35,638 nucleotides of DNA, from positions 1 through 35,638 of the forward strand of contig QHYU01000177.1 in assembly GCA_003224235.1 (NCBI GenBank). Reading direction: 5' to 3'. The notes beneath the pieces were generated by a model, which saw only the letters and a program-made list of their open reading frames with translations, was not told the DNA's origin and did not search any database. How positions within the stretch are numbered: position 1 is the first letter of the stretch; each line of letters starts with the position of its first letter. Positions 6,439-14,437 of the stretch are shown piece by piece. Position numbers and translations under genes: made by a program. The DNA comes from Acidobacteriota bacterium (GTDB lineage: Bacteria > Acidobacteriota > Terriglobia > Acidiferrales > UBA7541).

Positions 6439-8922
6439 CTATGGTTTCCCGATGAGGCGTACGCGGCCGGTGAAGCCCCGCCCTGTGCTTCCCGCAAACC
6501 GGAGAAAATCGGGAGATGCAGTGTTGTTATCGACCACCGTGGGATTATTGTGGTTGGTTAGGTTGAGGCATGCGAACTGTATGCCCACACTCCGGCCTCC
6601 AACATTGAAGAGCTTTTCTACCCCCAGGTTAAGCCGGAAGACGTCGGGGAAGCGCAGCAGGTTCGGCTGTCCTACAACCTGGTAGCTCTCGTCGAACACG
6701 GTGAATGGAAATCCGGTGCGATATTCCAGCAAATAACTCAGCATGAGATTGCCGGGTTTCACCGGGGCCCAGGCCCAGGAAACAACTCGGTTGGGCGCGT
6801 CCCACTCCAGAGGTCCTTGATACTGGTTCGTAAACGCGGCGGAAGCCGGATCGTAGTCAAAAAGTTGGTTGGTAGTGGCGTGCGAACGGGTGTAACCGGC
6901 TAGAAATTCCGCTCTAGATCCAAAAGATTGGCGAAAGGAGAATTCGACGGCGCGATAGCGGTCGCGGCGGTCGTTGAAAAGCGCCAGGTCTTCCTCGTTG
7001 CGGTGTGCTGCCAGCTTATAGTAGGCGAGGCCATCGCGCTGAGTTCGCCAGAGCATAGAAACGCCGACGAAGCTGTGGCCGGCTATCTGCTGCTCCCATC
7101 CCGTCCTGGAGATGGTCACGCTGGGCGCCTTCAGCCGCGGAAAGTTTGCCACGAAATCCACGGTTTGCGGCGCTCCTATTGGATGACCTCCACTGTCGTA
7201 AAACCTGTCGATCCGAAGTTGATCCACCGCCTGGCCCAAAAGCGCCAAATTGAGCGGTGGATAGTAATAGCCCCAGAAGGCGAAGAGCTTGGTCCGATGG
7301 TTGGCGAATGGCGAGTAAACCACCGAGAACCGGGGAGCCGGCTCATACCTGCGAATAATTCGATCCCAGTCCAGGTGCAACCCGGATTGAATGCGCACGC
7401 GCGAAGTTAGCTTCCAGGTGTCCTGGATGTAGGAACCAATGCGCGCATTGTGCAAGGAAAAATCCGAATCACCCACGAATGAGGTGACTTGTTCCAAGGT
7501 TCCGTCTTCTCGACGAATTTGGAAAGGAGTCCGCCTGGCATGATGTTCAAAGCGCGTTGGCGTGAGGTCGGCGCCAAACTGAAGGTCGTGATTTCCCAAC
7601 CGGCTCTGGGTGGGCACGAGGACATTTCCAAAGACTTGAGCCCGTCGCGTGTCTCCGCGGAGAGTCTCAAAGTAGTTCCCCTGGCTGCTTCCCGGAAAGA
7701 GGATGTAGGGAGTGCCGCCCTGGGGAGTGAGCGTCGAGCGCAGGCTCTCCAGAGTGATGCCCTCTTCGAACACTGTCTTGCCCACCGAGTGCTGATCATT
7801 CGCCGAGAACCGAAGCCGCCGCGAGCCGAGATCAACCGTGGTTGAGAGGGGGGTGAACGCACTGAGACCGATGTGAGTGTCGTCTCGCAGCGAGGATAGA
7901 AAACTCAAGTTGACCAGGTGATTGGACGACAAGTTGAACTGTGTTCGAATCAGGTTGGAGCCTTCCCAGGCGCTGACGGAATCTTGGCGCCGCGGTAGTT
8001 CGGGAACGATAACAAGATCATGTTCGGCGCTAATCGTGTCCGAGAACCAGGCGCGCTCCGAACGCAGCGGCCCCGCCCAGGTCACTTGGGGTCTCCAGTT
8101 TCCCAGGTGTAGTCCGCGTTGGAATTGAAGCGGAGGAAATAGATTTTTGAGGTCCCAGCTCGAGTGATCCCCTCCGGGTCTCGATTCCAGGCTCAGGCCC
8201 TTGCTCGCCGGAGTGTACTCCGCTCCCATGCCGACGGTTCCTGATTTGCTGGCGCTCAATTCCAGGCTTTGCATGCTTTCCGCGTTCAGCGGACTGGCTA
8301 GGCCAAACTCCTGCGGCTTGCTCTGGTACGGACGATCCACCAAGTACTTGCTACTAGTAACCTGCGAGCCCGGCGTCCGGATCTCACCGTACCGATCCAG
8401 CAGAGTTTCGGAAACTCTCGGCAAGTTTTCTAGAGAGTCGTTCGCTGCCTCGGTTGTGCTGTTGGGTTTGACTTGAGGGTTCTGATTTGCCGGGAACAGA
8501 GCAGCGAACAACGACGTTACGCTCCCCTTCGGCTGTGGCCGCAGCACGTATCGGATTCGATTTTCCCCAAGGTGTAGGCTAAGCGAGCGTGCGGCGATCG
8601 GCACGTATCCGCGTCTCCTGAGCCAGATCTGATAGTCTCCCGCCTCTAGGGTGGTCTCGAAGTGCCCGCTAGCATCACTGCGGATCGATATTTGTCGTCC
8701 TGTCGGCATTCTAAGCAGAACCGAGACCCCAGCCAGGGCGTGGTCGTCTTTGCCGGCTACGCGGCCATAAACTGTTGCCACGGCGGGGGGTTCGCGTTCG
8801 GGAAAGGTAGCTGCCGACTGGGCTGCGAATGCCAAGGAGACATTGACCAGAAACCAGCCACAGAGGGCGAATCTAGACACAAATCGCAACCGAAGTCTTT
8901 TGCCCACAGTCAGGTAGAACAT
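6439..8922 (-). CDS. TonB-dependent-receptor-like outer-membrane protein (copy 1)
   Basis: 827 aa from the ATG at 8922 (AGAAGG 10 nt upstream). The ATG at 8946 adds 8 residues and lacks a ribosome binding site. After the signal peptide (ending near SLAFA), residues about 50-120 form a carboxypeptidase-regulatory-like domain (VYGRVAGKDDHALAGVSVLLR...SDASGHFETTLEAGDYQIWLRRRGY). A short, divergent plug-like region follows, and then a long beta-barrel region. The barrel aligns along its length with the neighbouring receptor: APLSTTVDLGSRRLRFS here versus APLSTTTHLAARRYFVS there, and both end with a DFLRFAG or NFLRFAG segment and an RLIGKP/RLVGRK tail. The sharp plug motifs of the neighbour are eroded here. 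Likely function is uptake of a large ligand or envelope assembly. Substrate is unknown. Confidence 0.8.
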   Translation of the reverse strand: MFYLTVGKRLRLRFVSRFALCGWFLVNVSLAFAAQSAATFPEREPPAVATVYGRVAGKDDHALAGVSVLLRMPTGRQISIRSDASGHFETTLEAGDYQIWLRRRGYVPIAARSLSLHLGENRIRYVLRPQPKGSVTSLFAALFPANQNPQVKPNSTTEAANDSLENLPRVSETLLDRYGEIRTPGSQVTSSKYLVDRPYQSKPQEFGLASPLNAESMQSLELSASKSGTVGMGAEYTPASKGLSLESRPGGDHSSWDLKNLFPPLQFQRGLHLGNWRPQVTWAGPLRSERAWFSDTISAEHDLVIVPELPRRQDSVSAWEGSNLIRTQFNLSSNHLVNLSFLSSLRDDTHIGLSAFTPLSTTVDLGSRRLRFSANDQHSVGKTVFEEGITLESLRSTLTPQGGTPYILFPGSSQGNYFETLRGDTRRAQVFGNVLVPTQSRLGNHDLQFGADLTPTRFEHHARRTPFQIRREDGTLEQVTSFVGDSDFSLHNARIGSYIQDTWKLTSRVRIQSGLHLDWDRIIRRYEPAPRFSVVYSPFANHRTKLFAFWGYYYPPLNLALLGQAVDQLRIDRFYDSGGHPIGAPQTVDFVANFPRLKAPSVTISRTGWEQQIAGHSFVGVSMLWRTQRDGLAYYKLAAHRNEEDLALFNDRRDRYRAVEFSFRQSFGSRAEFLAGYTRSHATTNQLFDYDPASAAFTNQYQGPLEWDAPNRVVSWAWAPVKPGNLMLSYLLEYRTGFPFTVFDESYQVVGQPNLLRFPDVFRLNLGVEKLFNVGGRSVGIQFACLNLTNHNNPTVVDNNTASPDFLRFAGSTGRGFTGRVRLIGKP

Positions 8923-8946
8923 GGTTCGAGAACCTTCTGCAATCAT

Positions 8947-9370
8947 TTGATAAAAAAGACCTTAATGAACAGCCCGGGGGTACGAATGCGAATAGACACC
9001 CTGGAACCCCCCACCTAAGGGAAGCGCAAGTCCAAAACCGTTTGCCGACCTTTCGAGCCAAAGCATGTACTCTCACGGCACTCCAGAGCTAAACGCCAAT
9101 GGAATAAACCACTTGCGAAGACTCCAAACAAGGCGATGCGAGCTTGCCCCTTATTAGGTCCTGTGTGAAACTGCCCCAGAAGTGAAAAAAACAACCATTA
9201 TGAATTAGCGAAAAGCGCCAACTCGCTACTGCATGTTTGTTCCGAACGCTGGTTCGATGGGATTTTCCGGGTGTTTGATCTGCCTGTCGAAATCCGCCGA
9301 TAGGGTGCAGGCACCCTTCCAAGTCATTCCCCGAAGAAAATCCTTTCGGCAGGCCTGTGTGAAGAGGAGT
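8947..9370. other. Gap between the two receptor genes
   Basis: About 420 nt between co-oriented minus-strand receptor genes. It includes a perfect small inverted repeat GGGTGC-AG-GCACCC at 9303-9316, 55 nt past the stop of the upstream receptor. No T-run follows it, so it is not a convincing intrinsic terminator. No riboswitch-like structure or small gene was recognised. The spacing suggests the second receptor has its own promoter. Confidence 0.4.
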
Positions 9371-11836
9371 CTATTTGCGCCCCACCAGCCGGAGGCGCGC
9401 GGTGACCGCGCGTCCCTGGCCACCGGCAAACCTCAAAAAGTTGGGAGCGTCAACATTGTTGATCACGGCGTTCGGATTGGCGTGACCGGTGACATTGACA
9501 GTGGCCAGCCGAGCTGCCCACTCGTAGCCGCGGAACCGGAAGCGTTTCTCGATCCCCAAATTGAGGCTCAAGTAGTCGGGGAATCGCAGGCGATTGGGGG
9601 GACCGACTAGCAGCTGCTGCTGGTTAATAACGCTGAAGGGGAATCCTGTCCGGTACTCGAAGAAATAGCTGATCAATAGTCCCCAAATCGGCGCCGGCGC
9701 CCAGCCCCAGGAGAGGAAGCGATTGGGAGCATCCCAGGATACCCGGCCCGAAGCCTGCGGGGAGAGGATCAGCTCGCCGAGGGCATAGTCGTGGACCTCG
9801 TTGGAGGAAGCGCGGGAGCGGGTGAAACTCCCAAACAACTCGGCTTTTCTGCCGAAGGAATGGCGGAGTGAGAATTCGACCGAGCGATACCGGTCGTGGC
9901 GATTGTTTTGGAGCAGGAATAAGCCTCCGGGCTGTGCGGGTTGCAGCTTCTCATAAGCTAGGCCAAAGCGTTCAATGCGGCGGCTGAAATGGACGGAGGC
10001 GAGGCTGTTAGCCCCGAACTTTTGTATCCATTCGACGCTGGTGGTGTAGAAACGCGGTTGCTTCAAGCCACCCGTCGGCAAGACAAAGCTGCTTGCCAAC
10101 GACACCGGACTTTTTCCGCTGTTGTCGAAAAAGACGTCGGTCTGCTGCTGATCAAGCCCCTGTCCAAGCACGGCAAGTTCAACTGGCTGGTAATAGATAC
10201 CCCAGGCGAGTGCCAATTTGGCGCGGTCATCTCGAAACGGCAGAATGTTTGCCGCGATCCGTGGCTCGACAAGCGCGCGGTGGATGATCTGATCCCCATC
10301 CGAACGTATTCCAAACTGGAGCAGCAGTGACCGAAGCGGACGCCAGAAGTCCTGTGCGTATCCGCCGATCTGCGTGTTAGAGAGGTGGAACTGGGATGGC
10401 CCGGAAAAAGTTGTGCGGCGCGACAAGGTTGTATCGGACCGTTCGACCTCAATGGTGTGCCGCAGAGCGAGGTGAGAGAAATCGATGGCATCCAGATTGA
10501 CGCCGACGGCGAAGTCATGGGACCCATGCCAGCGTCGCGAGGGCATGGTCAAGTTGCCCAGGAACTGCCATCGCCGGGCGCGCAAGCGCAAGCCCTCAAA
10601 GAAGTTCCCTGATGTTCCGCTTGGCGTGATCACATACGTGTCCGAGCCCCGAGGCTGGCTCTCGCTGTGCCCCGTGTCCGCCGCGGCGCCTACCTCCAGA
10701 AGCATGTTCTTCCACCAAATCTGATCTTTTAGAGAGACGAAATAGCGGCGCGCAGCGAGGTGGGTGGTTGTGGAAAGCGGAGCAAAAGGGCCCAGGCCCA
10801 GATGGGAAGCGCTCGATTGATTGTACAGAAAGCTGCCCTGCAGGACGTGGGTGGGCGTCAGATTTAGCTGGAGGCGGAGCAAGTTATCGCCGGCCCATTG
10901 TGTAATGGTGTCCGCGCCGGGCGGCTGTTGCGAGATCAGAGCGAAGGTGTGCTGGAGGCTGGTTGCCTCGGAGAACCACGCCCGGCCCTTGCGCAGCGGT
11001 CCAGAAAAGGTGAACCGCGGATACCAATTCCCTAAATGCGCACCGCGCTCAACGCGGAGGCCAGGCACGAAGTTCGTGGTACCGAAGCGCCACCGGTCGT
11101 CGCCCGCAGTGGTGTCAAGCGCGAGCACGCCCGCGCCAGCGTGAGGATACGCAGCGCTGTACCTCCCGCTCTCAACCTCAGCGGCCCGAACGGTATCCAC
11201 ATTCACGCGAAAGGTTATATCTCCGGTTGCAGGGTCGCCAATCTCAAATCCATCGAGGAGGAACTGCGTCTCGCCAACACGCCCGCCGGCGACGTGTAAT
11301 TTGCCGGAGGGATCCTGCACCACACCCGGCATAGCGGGCAGGGAGTTCTTCAGATCATGTGTGCTGGGAACAGGGATGTCTCGGATCTCGTGCGCCACCA
11401 GAATTTCCTGATGCGCGGACTCCTGGGGCTCGATACCCTGGGCGGAAGAAACGACCTCGACTTTTTCATGGATCTCGAATTCGTGGCTCAGGGTAAACGA
11501 GAGCTCGTTTACACCTTCGTGAAGTTGAACCCCCTGGTGGGCAAGACGAAAGAAACCAGGCTTGTTCAAACTCACGCTATAGCTGCCGACGCTCAGGGCT
11601 CGGAACGCAAAGTGGCCCGCGACATCCGTGTAAGTTGCTTGCCTCTGCCCATTGGGCGCTCGGACGACGACTTCAACACCTGCAGCCGCCACGCCATTCT
11701 CATCCACGACAGTTCCCAGAAGCTGCGCTGCCGGCAGCGCAGCCTGGGCTGCGGCAGGTAGCATCAGAAGCCCGATGAGACCGAAAAATTTGCTAAGAGG
11801 AAGCCTCAACTCCAGCCCTCGCAGACCTGCCGTCAC
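9371..11836 (-). CDS. TonB-dependent-receptor-like outer-membrane protein (copy 2)
   Basis: 821 aa from a GTG at 11836. The start is uncertain because no strong ribosome binding site is seen, and a TTG nine codons later is an alternative. Signal peptide ends near PAAAQA. Residues about 38-115 are a carboxypeptidase-regulatory-like domain (LLGTVVDENGVAAAGVEVVVR...TDVAGHFAFRALSVGSYSVSL). A recognisable plug domain follows (DIPVPSTHDLKNSLPAMPG; LHVAGGRVGETQFLLDGFEI), then a beta-barrel of roughly 550 residues. This architecture is common in Acidobacteriota and Bacteroidota outer-membrane receptors, which import oligomeric nutrients using TonB energy. No TonB box could be assigned with certainty. 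It is the paralogue of the downstream gene and keeps the better plug. Confidence 0.85.
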   Translation of the reverse strand: MTAGLRGLELRLPLSKFFGLIGLLMLPAAAQAALPAAQLLGTVVDENGVAAAGVEVVVRAPNGQRQATYTDVAGHFAFRALSVGSYSVSLNKPGFFRLAHQGVQLHEGVNELSFTLSHEFEIHEKVEVVSSAQGIEPQESAHQEILVAHEIRDIPVPSTHDLKNSLPAMPGVVQDPSGKLHVAGGRVGETQFLLDGFEIGDPATGDITFRVNVDTVRAAEVESGRYSAAYPHAGAGVLALDTTAGDDRWRFGTTNFVPGLRVERGAHLGNWYPRFTFSGPLRKGRAWFSEATSLQHTFALISQQPPGADTITQWAGDNLLRLQLNLTPTHVLQGSFLYNQSSASHLGLGPFAPLSTTTHLAARRYFVSLKDQIWWKNMLLEVGAAADTGHSESQPRGSDTYVITPSGTSGNFFEGLRLRARRWQFLGNLTMPSRRWHGSHDFAVGVNLDAIDFSHLALRHTIEVERSDTTLSRRTTFSGPSQFHLSNTQIGGYAQDFWRPLRSLLLQFGIRSDGDQIIHRALVEPRIAANILPFRDDRAKLALAWGIYYQPVELAVLGQGLDQQQTDVFFDNSGKSPVSLASSFVLPTGGLKQPRFYTTSVEWIQKFGANSLASVHFSRRIERFGLAYEKLQPAQPGGLFLLQNNRHDRYRSVEFSLRHSFGRKAELFGSFTRSRASSNEVHDYALGELILSPQASGRVSWDAPNRFLSWGWAPAPIWGLLISYFFEYRTGFPFSVINQQQLLVGPPNRLRFPDYLSLNLGIEKRFRFRGYEWAARLATVNVTGHANPNAVINNVDAPNFLRFAGGQGRAVTARLRLVGRK

Positions 11837-12005
11837 GTCTCAGAGCATCGCGCGGCTAGCTACCTAGAAATCCCCAGACACACGAAGGCCCGAGAACTTC
11901 AATGGCAACGCTCACGCTGAGATTTTACCGCTGGATTCGGTCATCGGGGGCCGGGAATGTGGTGCAGAACAATACGAGTAGCTTTATGACGGGAAAAATT
12001 TGAAG

Positions 12006-12063
12006 TGGCGCTCCCGGAGGCCGCGCCGCGGCGGGGGGCCCCCGGCCCTCTGCTTGGAAGGCA
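12006..12063 (-). repeat. Decayed copy of the tRNA-Arg 3' half (possible attachment-site remnant)
   Basis: Two blocks match the intact tRNA-Arg gene in the same orientation. Positions 12039-12063 match 13280-13304 at 23 of 25 bases (anticodon loop, variable region and T-stem side). Positions 12006-12020 match 13257-13271 at 14 of 15 bases (3' acceptor and CCA end). The 18 nt between them are replaced by very GC-rich sequence where the tRNA has 8 nt. The copy therefore covers only the 3' half, as at the far end of an element integrated into a tRNA gene. It ends directly at the stop codon of the aminotransferase gene (12064). Confidence 0.75.
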
Positions 12064-13221
12064 TTAAAATATTGAAAGCAACCGTTCTATCCCTTTCGCG
12101 AACTCCGGCTCCGGCGTTATCAGGCTCACGATGAGATATCCGTTGCTCGGGAAATCATAGAAGTGCCCGGGATGCGCATAAACGTCCCTTGTCGCCAGCA
12201 GCTCGATAGCGAGCTCTTCATCTGAGCGCGTTGCGGGCACACGAAGCACCGTATTCCAGCCCCCTTCCATTCTTAAACGGCTGCAGGATTTCTGCCCGGC
12301 CAACTGGCGGTCAAGCTCGGACAAGTTTCTCCGCACCCGCGTCATCAACTGCTTCTGAAACCCGCGCCGCTGTTCCAAGAACACAGGAGTTGCCAGCTGC
12401 ATGGGAGCATTCATGGAAAGATAGGTATCGGCAATTACCTCCAGCCGCGCCAAGGCTTGTTTCCTCAAGTGCTCCGGCCCCGTGGTAATCAACCAAGCAG
12501 TTTTCATCTGGGGTAGGCCGGAGATCTTGGAGAGGCCGCTCATCGTAAAGGTAAGTGCCCCGGTATTCGTAGCGAAGCTGAGCGGCTGCGCCCCAGTAAG
12601 CGCGAAATCCAAAAACACTTCGTCAGCAATCAAGGCCATCTGCCGCGCTGAACAAACCTCATTCAGTCTTGTCAGATCCTCAGGTTTGCAGAAATGCCCG
12701 GTGGGATTATTGGGATGAACAACAATCGCTCCGCGCGTGCGGGATGTGATCGCCTGCTCCAAAGCATGAAAGTCGATCTGCCAGTGGTAGTCATAGACCA
12801 GAGGATAGCGCATCAGTTTTACATCCTGAATGTCGGCCAGAAACTCGAACAGCGGATAGCTGGGGGTTGGGATCAACAGCTCGTCACCGGGATTGCAGAG
12901 CATCCGAAAAACAAAGGAATATGCCTCGCTGGTGCTGGTGGTGAGAAATATGTTCTCGATGGAAACCTCGTTGCTGCGGGCGGCGTAATATGCGGCAACT
13001 GCCTGGCGAGCTGTTTCCAGGCCCTTTGGATCAGGCTTATAGTCGAGGGCGTCTGCATCGGAGAGGGCTCGCATAATGGCTGGCCGGTCATAGTCAAATC
13101 CGCACTCTGTAGGATTGGAGGCGGTAAGGTCAAGCAACGGCCTTCTAATCGCGCGATGCCGGGCAAGAGCTTCACTCAGGCGGTTAGTGTCGAGGTTCCA
13201 GTTCGTGCGATCAGCAAACAT
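12064..13221 (-). CDS. PLP-dependent aminotransferase, class I/II
   Basis: 385 aa, a normal length for fold-type I aminotransferases. Landmarks include NPNNPTG-type HPNNPTG at residues 169-175 (PLP ring contact), Asp200 in ADEVF (pyridine nitrogen contact) and Lys232 in SGLSK, the Schiff-base lysine. The N-terminus begins LTASNPTECGF, as in enzymes related to aspartate or alanine transaminases. It would transfer amino groups between an amino acid and a 2-oxoacid in the cytoplasm. Substrate cannot be named. The ATG at 13221 has no strong ribosome binding site. The gene lies 35 nt past the tRNA-Arg 3' end, and its stop codon touches the decayed tRNA copy, so it occupies nearly the whole interval between the two. 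Confidence 0.85.
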   Translation of the reverse strand: MFADRTNWNLDTNRLSEALARHRAIRRPLLDLTASNPTECGFDYDRPAIMRALSDADALDYKPDPKGLETARQAVAAYYAARSNEVSIENIFLTTSTSEAYSFVFRMLCNPGDELLIPTPSYPLFEFLADIQDVKLMRYPLVYDYHWQIDFHALEQAITSRTRGAIVVHPNNPTGHFCKPEDLTRLNEVCSARQMALIADEVFLDFALTGAQPLSFATNTGALTFTMSGLSKISGLPQMKTAWLITTGPEHLRKQALARLEVIADTYLSMNAPMQLATPVFLEQRRGFQKQLMTRVRRNLSELDRQLAGQKSCSRLRMEGGWNTVLRVPATRSDEELAIELLATRDVYAHPGHFYDFPSNGYLIVSLITPEPEFAKGIERLLSIF

Positions 13222-13256
13222 TGCAAGGGTCTCAAGTAGGATTAGCCGTGGGAGAA

Positions 13257-13333
13257 TGGCGCGCCCGGAGGGATTCGAACCCCCGACCCTCTGCTTAGAA
13301 GGCAGACGCTCTATCCAACTGAGCTACGGGCGC
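13257..13333 (-). tRNA. tRNA-Arg (anticodon TCT)
   Basis: 77 nt on the minus strand with all four arms: acceptor GCGCCCG/CGGGCGC, D stem GCTC/GAGC, anticodon stem TCTGC/GCAGA with loop CTTCTAA (anticodon TCT), and T arm GGGGG-TTCGAAT-CCCTC. The discriminator base is G, and CCA is encoded in the DNA. It decodes AGA (and AGG by wobble). Confidence 0.97.
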
Positions 13334-13342
13334 GCATAAGCT

Positions 13343-13371
13343 AATTTATTTCATTTTCTGCGGCTTGGCAA
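13343..13371 (-). promoter_or_regulatory. Probable promoter of tRNA-Arg
   Basis: Reading on the minus strand, TTGCCA at 13371-13366 is followed after a 17-nt spacer by TAAATT at 13348-13343. The first base of the tRNA lies 9 nt further on. Spacing and hexamers fit a housekeeping sigma-factor promoter. Confidence 0.5.
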
Positions 13372-13389
13372 TCATGAGGAACCTGCTCC

Positions 13390-13770
13390 TCATCCGCTGC
13401 CACGCGCTTGCCGCACTTTGGCGCCATGAGACTTAATGCCGTGCCTGCTCACAGATTTGATCGCCGCCCAGCGTTCTCCTGAGTCGGGACGCGAACCTTC
13501 ACTCACCTGACAGCCTTTTCCCTGGAGAAACTTGAGGGTTGTTGCCAAATCGCGGACCTCGACCCCGATCTGATTGGGTTGCCATCCGTGTTGATCTGGG
13601 TGAAGGTCGACGCATACGGGCACACCGGCAATTGACACCTGAAAGAAATTGCCCGGCTCTTCTCGGATGACAGGGAACCCAAGAAGCTCGACATAGAATC
13701 TATAGGCAGCCTGCAAATCTTTCGTCCGAATCGTGAAGAACTGGAAGCGCTCGACTGCGACTCCAGGCAT
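13390..13770 (-). CDS. VOC superfamily (glyoxalase/dioxygenase-fold) protein
   Basis: 126 aa from the ATG at 13770 (AAGG 5 nt upstream). An ATG at 13800 also has GGAGG, so the start is ambiguous. One VOC repeat pair is visible: the first half has VERFQFFTIRTKDLQAAYRFYVELLGFPV, trimmed here to its pattern of TKDLQAAYRFYVELLGF, and the second half has NQIGVEVRDLATTLKFLQGKG. After GERWAAIK the usual DPDGN-like segment is missing and replaced by a basic tail (SVSRHGIKSHG...). The C-terminus may have diverged or been altered by an indel. Function is unknown; family members bind metals and act on small molecules. Confidence 0.75.
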   Translation of the reverse strand: MPGVAVERFQFFTIRTKDLQAAYRFYVELLGFPVIREEPGNFFQVSIAGVPVCVDLHPDQHGWQPNQIGVEVRDLATTLKFLQGKGCQVSEGSRPDSGERWAAIKSVSRHGIKSHGAKVRQARGSG

Positions 13771-13928
13771 AGTGGCCTTGTCCTCCCACGATGAGATCAT
13801 GCCGCCTCCGCGCCGTGTTGATTCACTTCCGTAAATTTTGCCAACGTGTTTGCAGCGGCAAGACTATCAGGGGCAGGCACGCGGCCTGCCCCCATCCACG
13901 GACGAATGCCAAATGGTCCGCGCAGATC

Positions 13929-14402
13929 CTACTTGCTCATGGCTGGGGCCACGATGTCGGGTTTGAGGCTCGAGACGGCGGCCAAGAGCTCGTCCTTCTC
14001 TTTCTGTGGCACCTTGAACTTGTCGAGAGCGGCGACCAGGTGCCCGACAGAAACCTGCCAATCGCTCTCGGTGATGCCGAGGCCCTCGTGCGATGCCTTC
14101 ATGCTGCGCCCGATATAAATACACGGCCCGCCGGTTGCCGCGCAAATCTGATCCACCACTAACTGTCGGATACGCTTCTTGGAATCGGTGCTCGCGCCGG
14201 TGAAGAACCGCGTGATCTGTTTGTCGGCAACCAGGCGGCCGATGAAATCGTCCGTCACTGCGGCAATGGCATCGTAGCCGCCTAGCCGCTCGTAGAGCGT
14301 CTTAGGTTTCTGCTGCGCGCCGTCACTGACAGCCAAGCAGGTCACCATGGCTAGCGCGAGCAGGCCCGCTAGAATCCCTCTGTCAAGCAGTCGCACTTGC
14401 AT
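13929..14402 (-). CDS. Exported truncated haemoglobin, group 1-like
   Basis: 157 aa from the ATG at 14402, which has a perfect AGGAGG 6 nt upstream. The N-terminus is a signal peptide or membrane anchor (LLDRGILAGLLALAMVTCLA), unusual for a globin. The globin domain starts TLYERLGGYDAI. The proximal haem ligand is His105 in MKASHEGLGIT, and the GGPCIYIGR turn matches group 1 truncated haemoglobins. At the B10 position, where Mycobacterium tuberculosis HbN has Tyr (EDFYVRV), this protein has Ile (DDFIGRL), so ligand binding should differ. Likely roles are oxygen or nitric-oxide chemistry in the periplasm. It lies 35 nt downstream of a secreted unknown protein and is probably co-transcribed with it. 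Confidence 0.85.
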   Translation of the reverse strand: MQVRLLDRGILAGLLALAMVTCLAVSDGAQQKPKTLYERLGGYDAIAAVTDDFIGRLVADKQITRFFTGASTDSKKRIRQLVVDQICAATGGPCIYIGRSMKASHEGLGITESDWQVSVGHLVAALDKFKVPQKEKDELLAAVSSLKPDIVAPAMSK

Positions 14403-14437
14403 CTTCAACCTCCTATCGTCTTTAGAGAGTGTCACTC

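Noticed and set aside
9303-9316. Inverted repeat GGGTGC-AG-GCACCC as a terminator
   Set aside because: There is no T-run on the transcribed strand after the stem.
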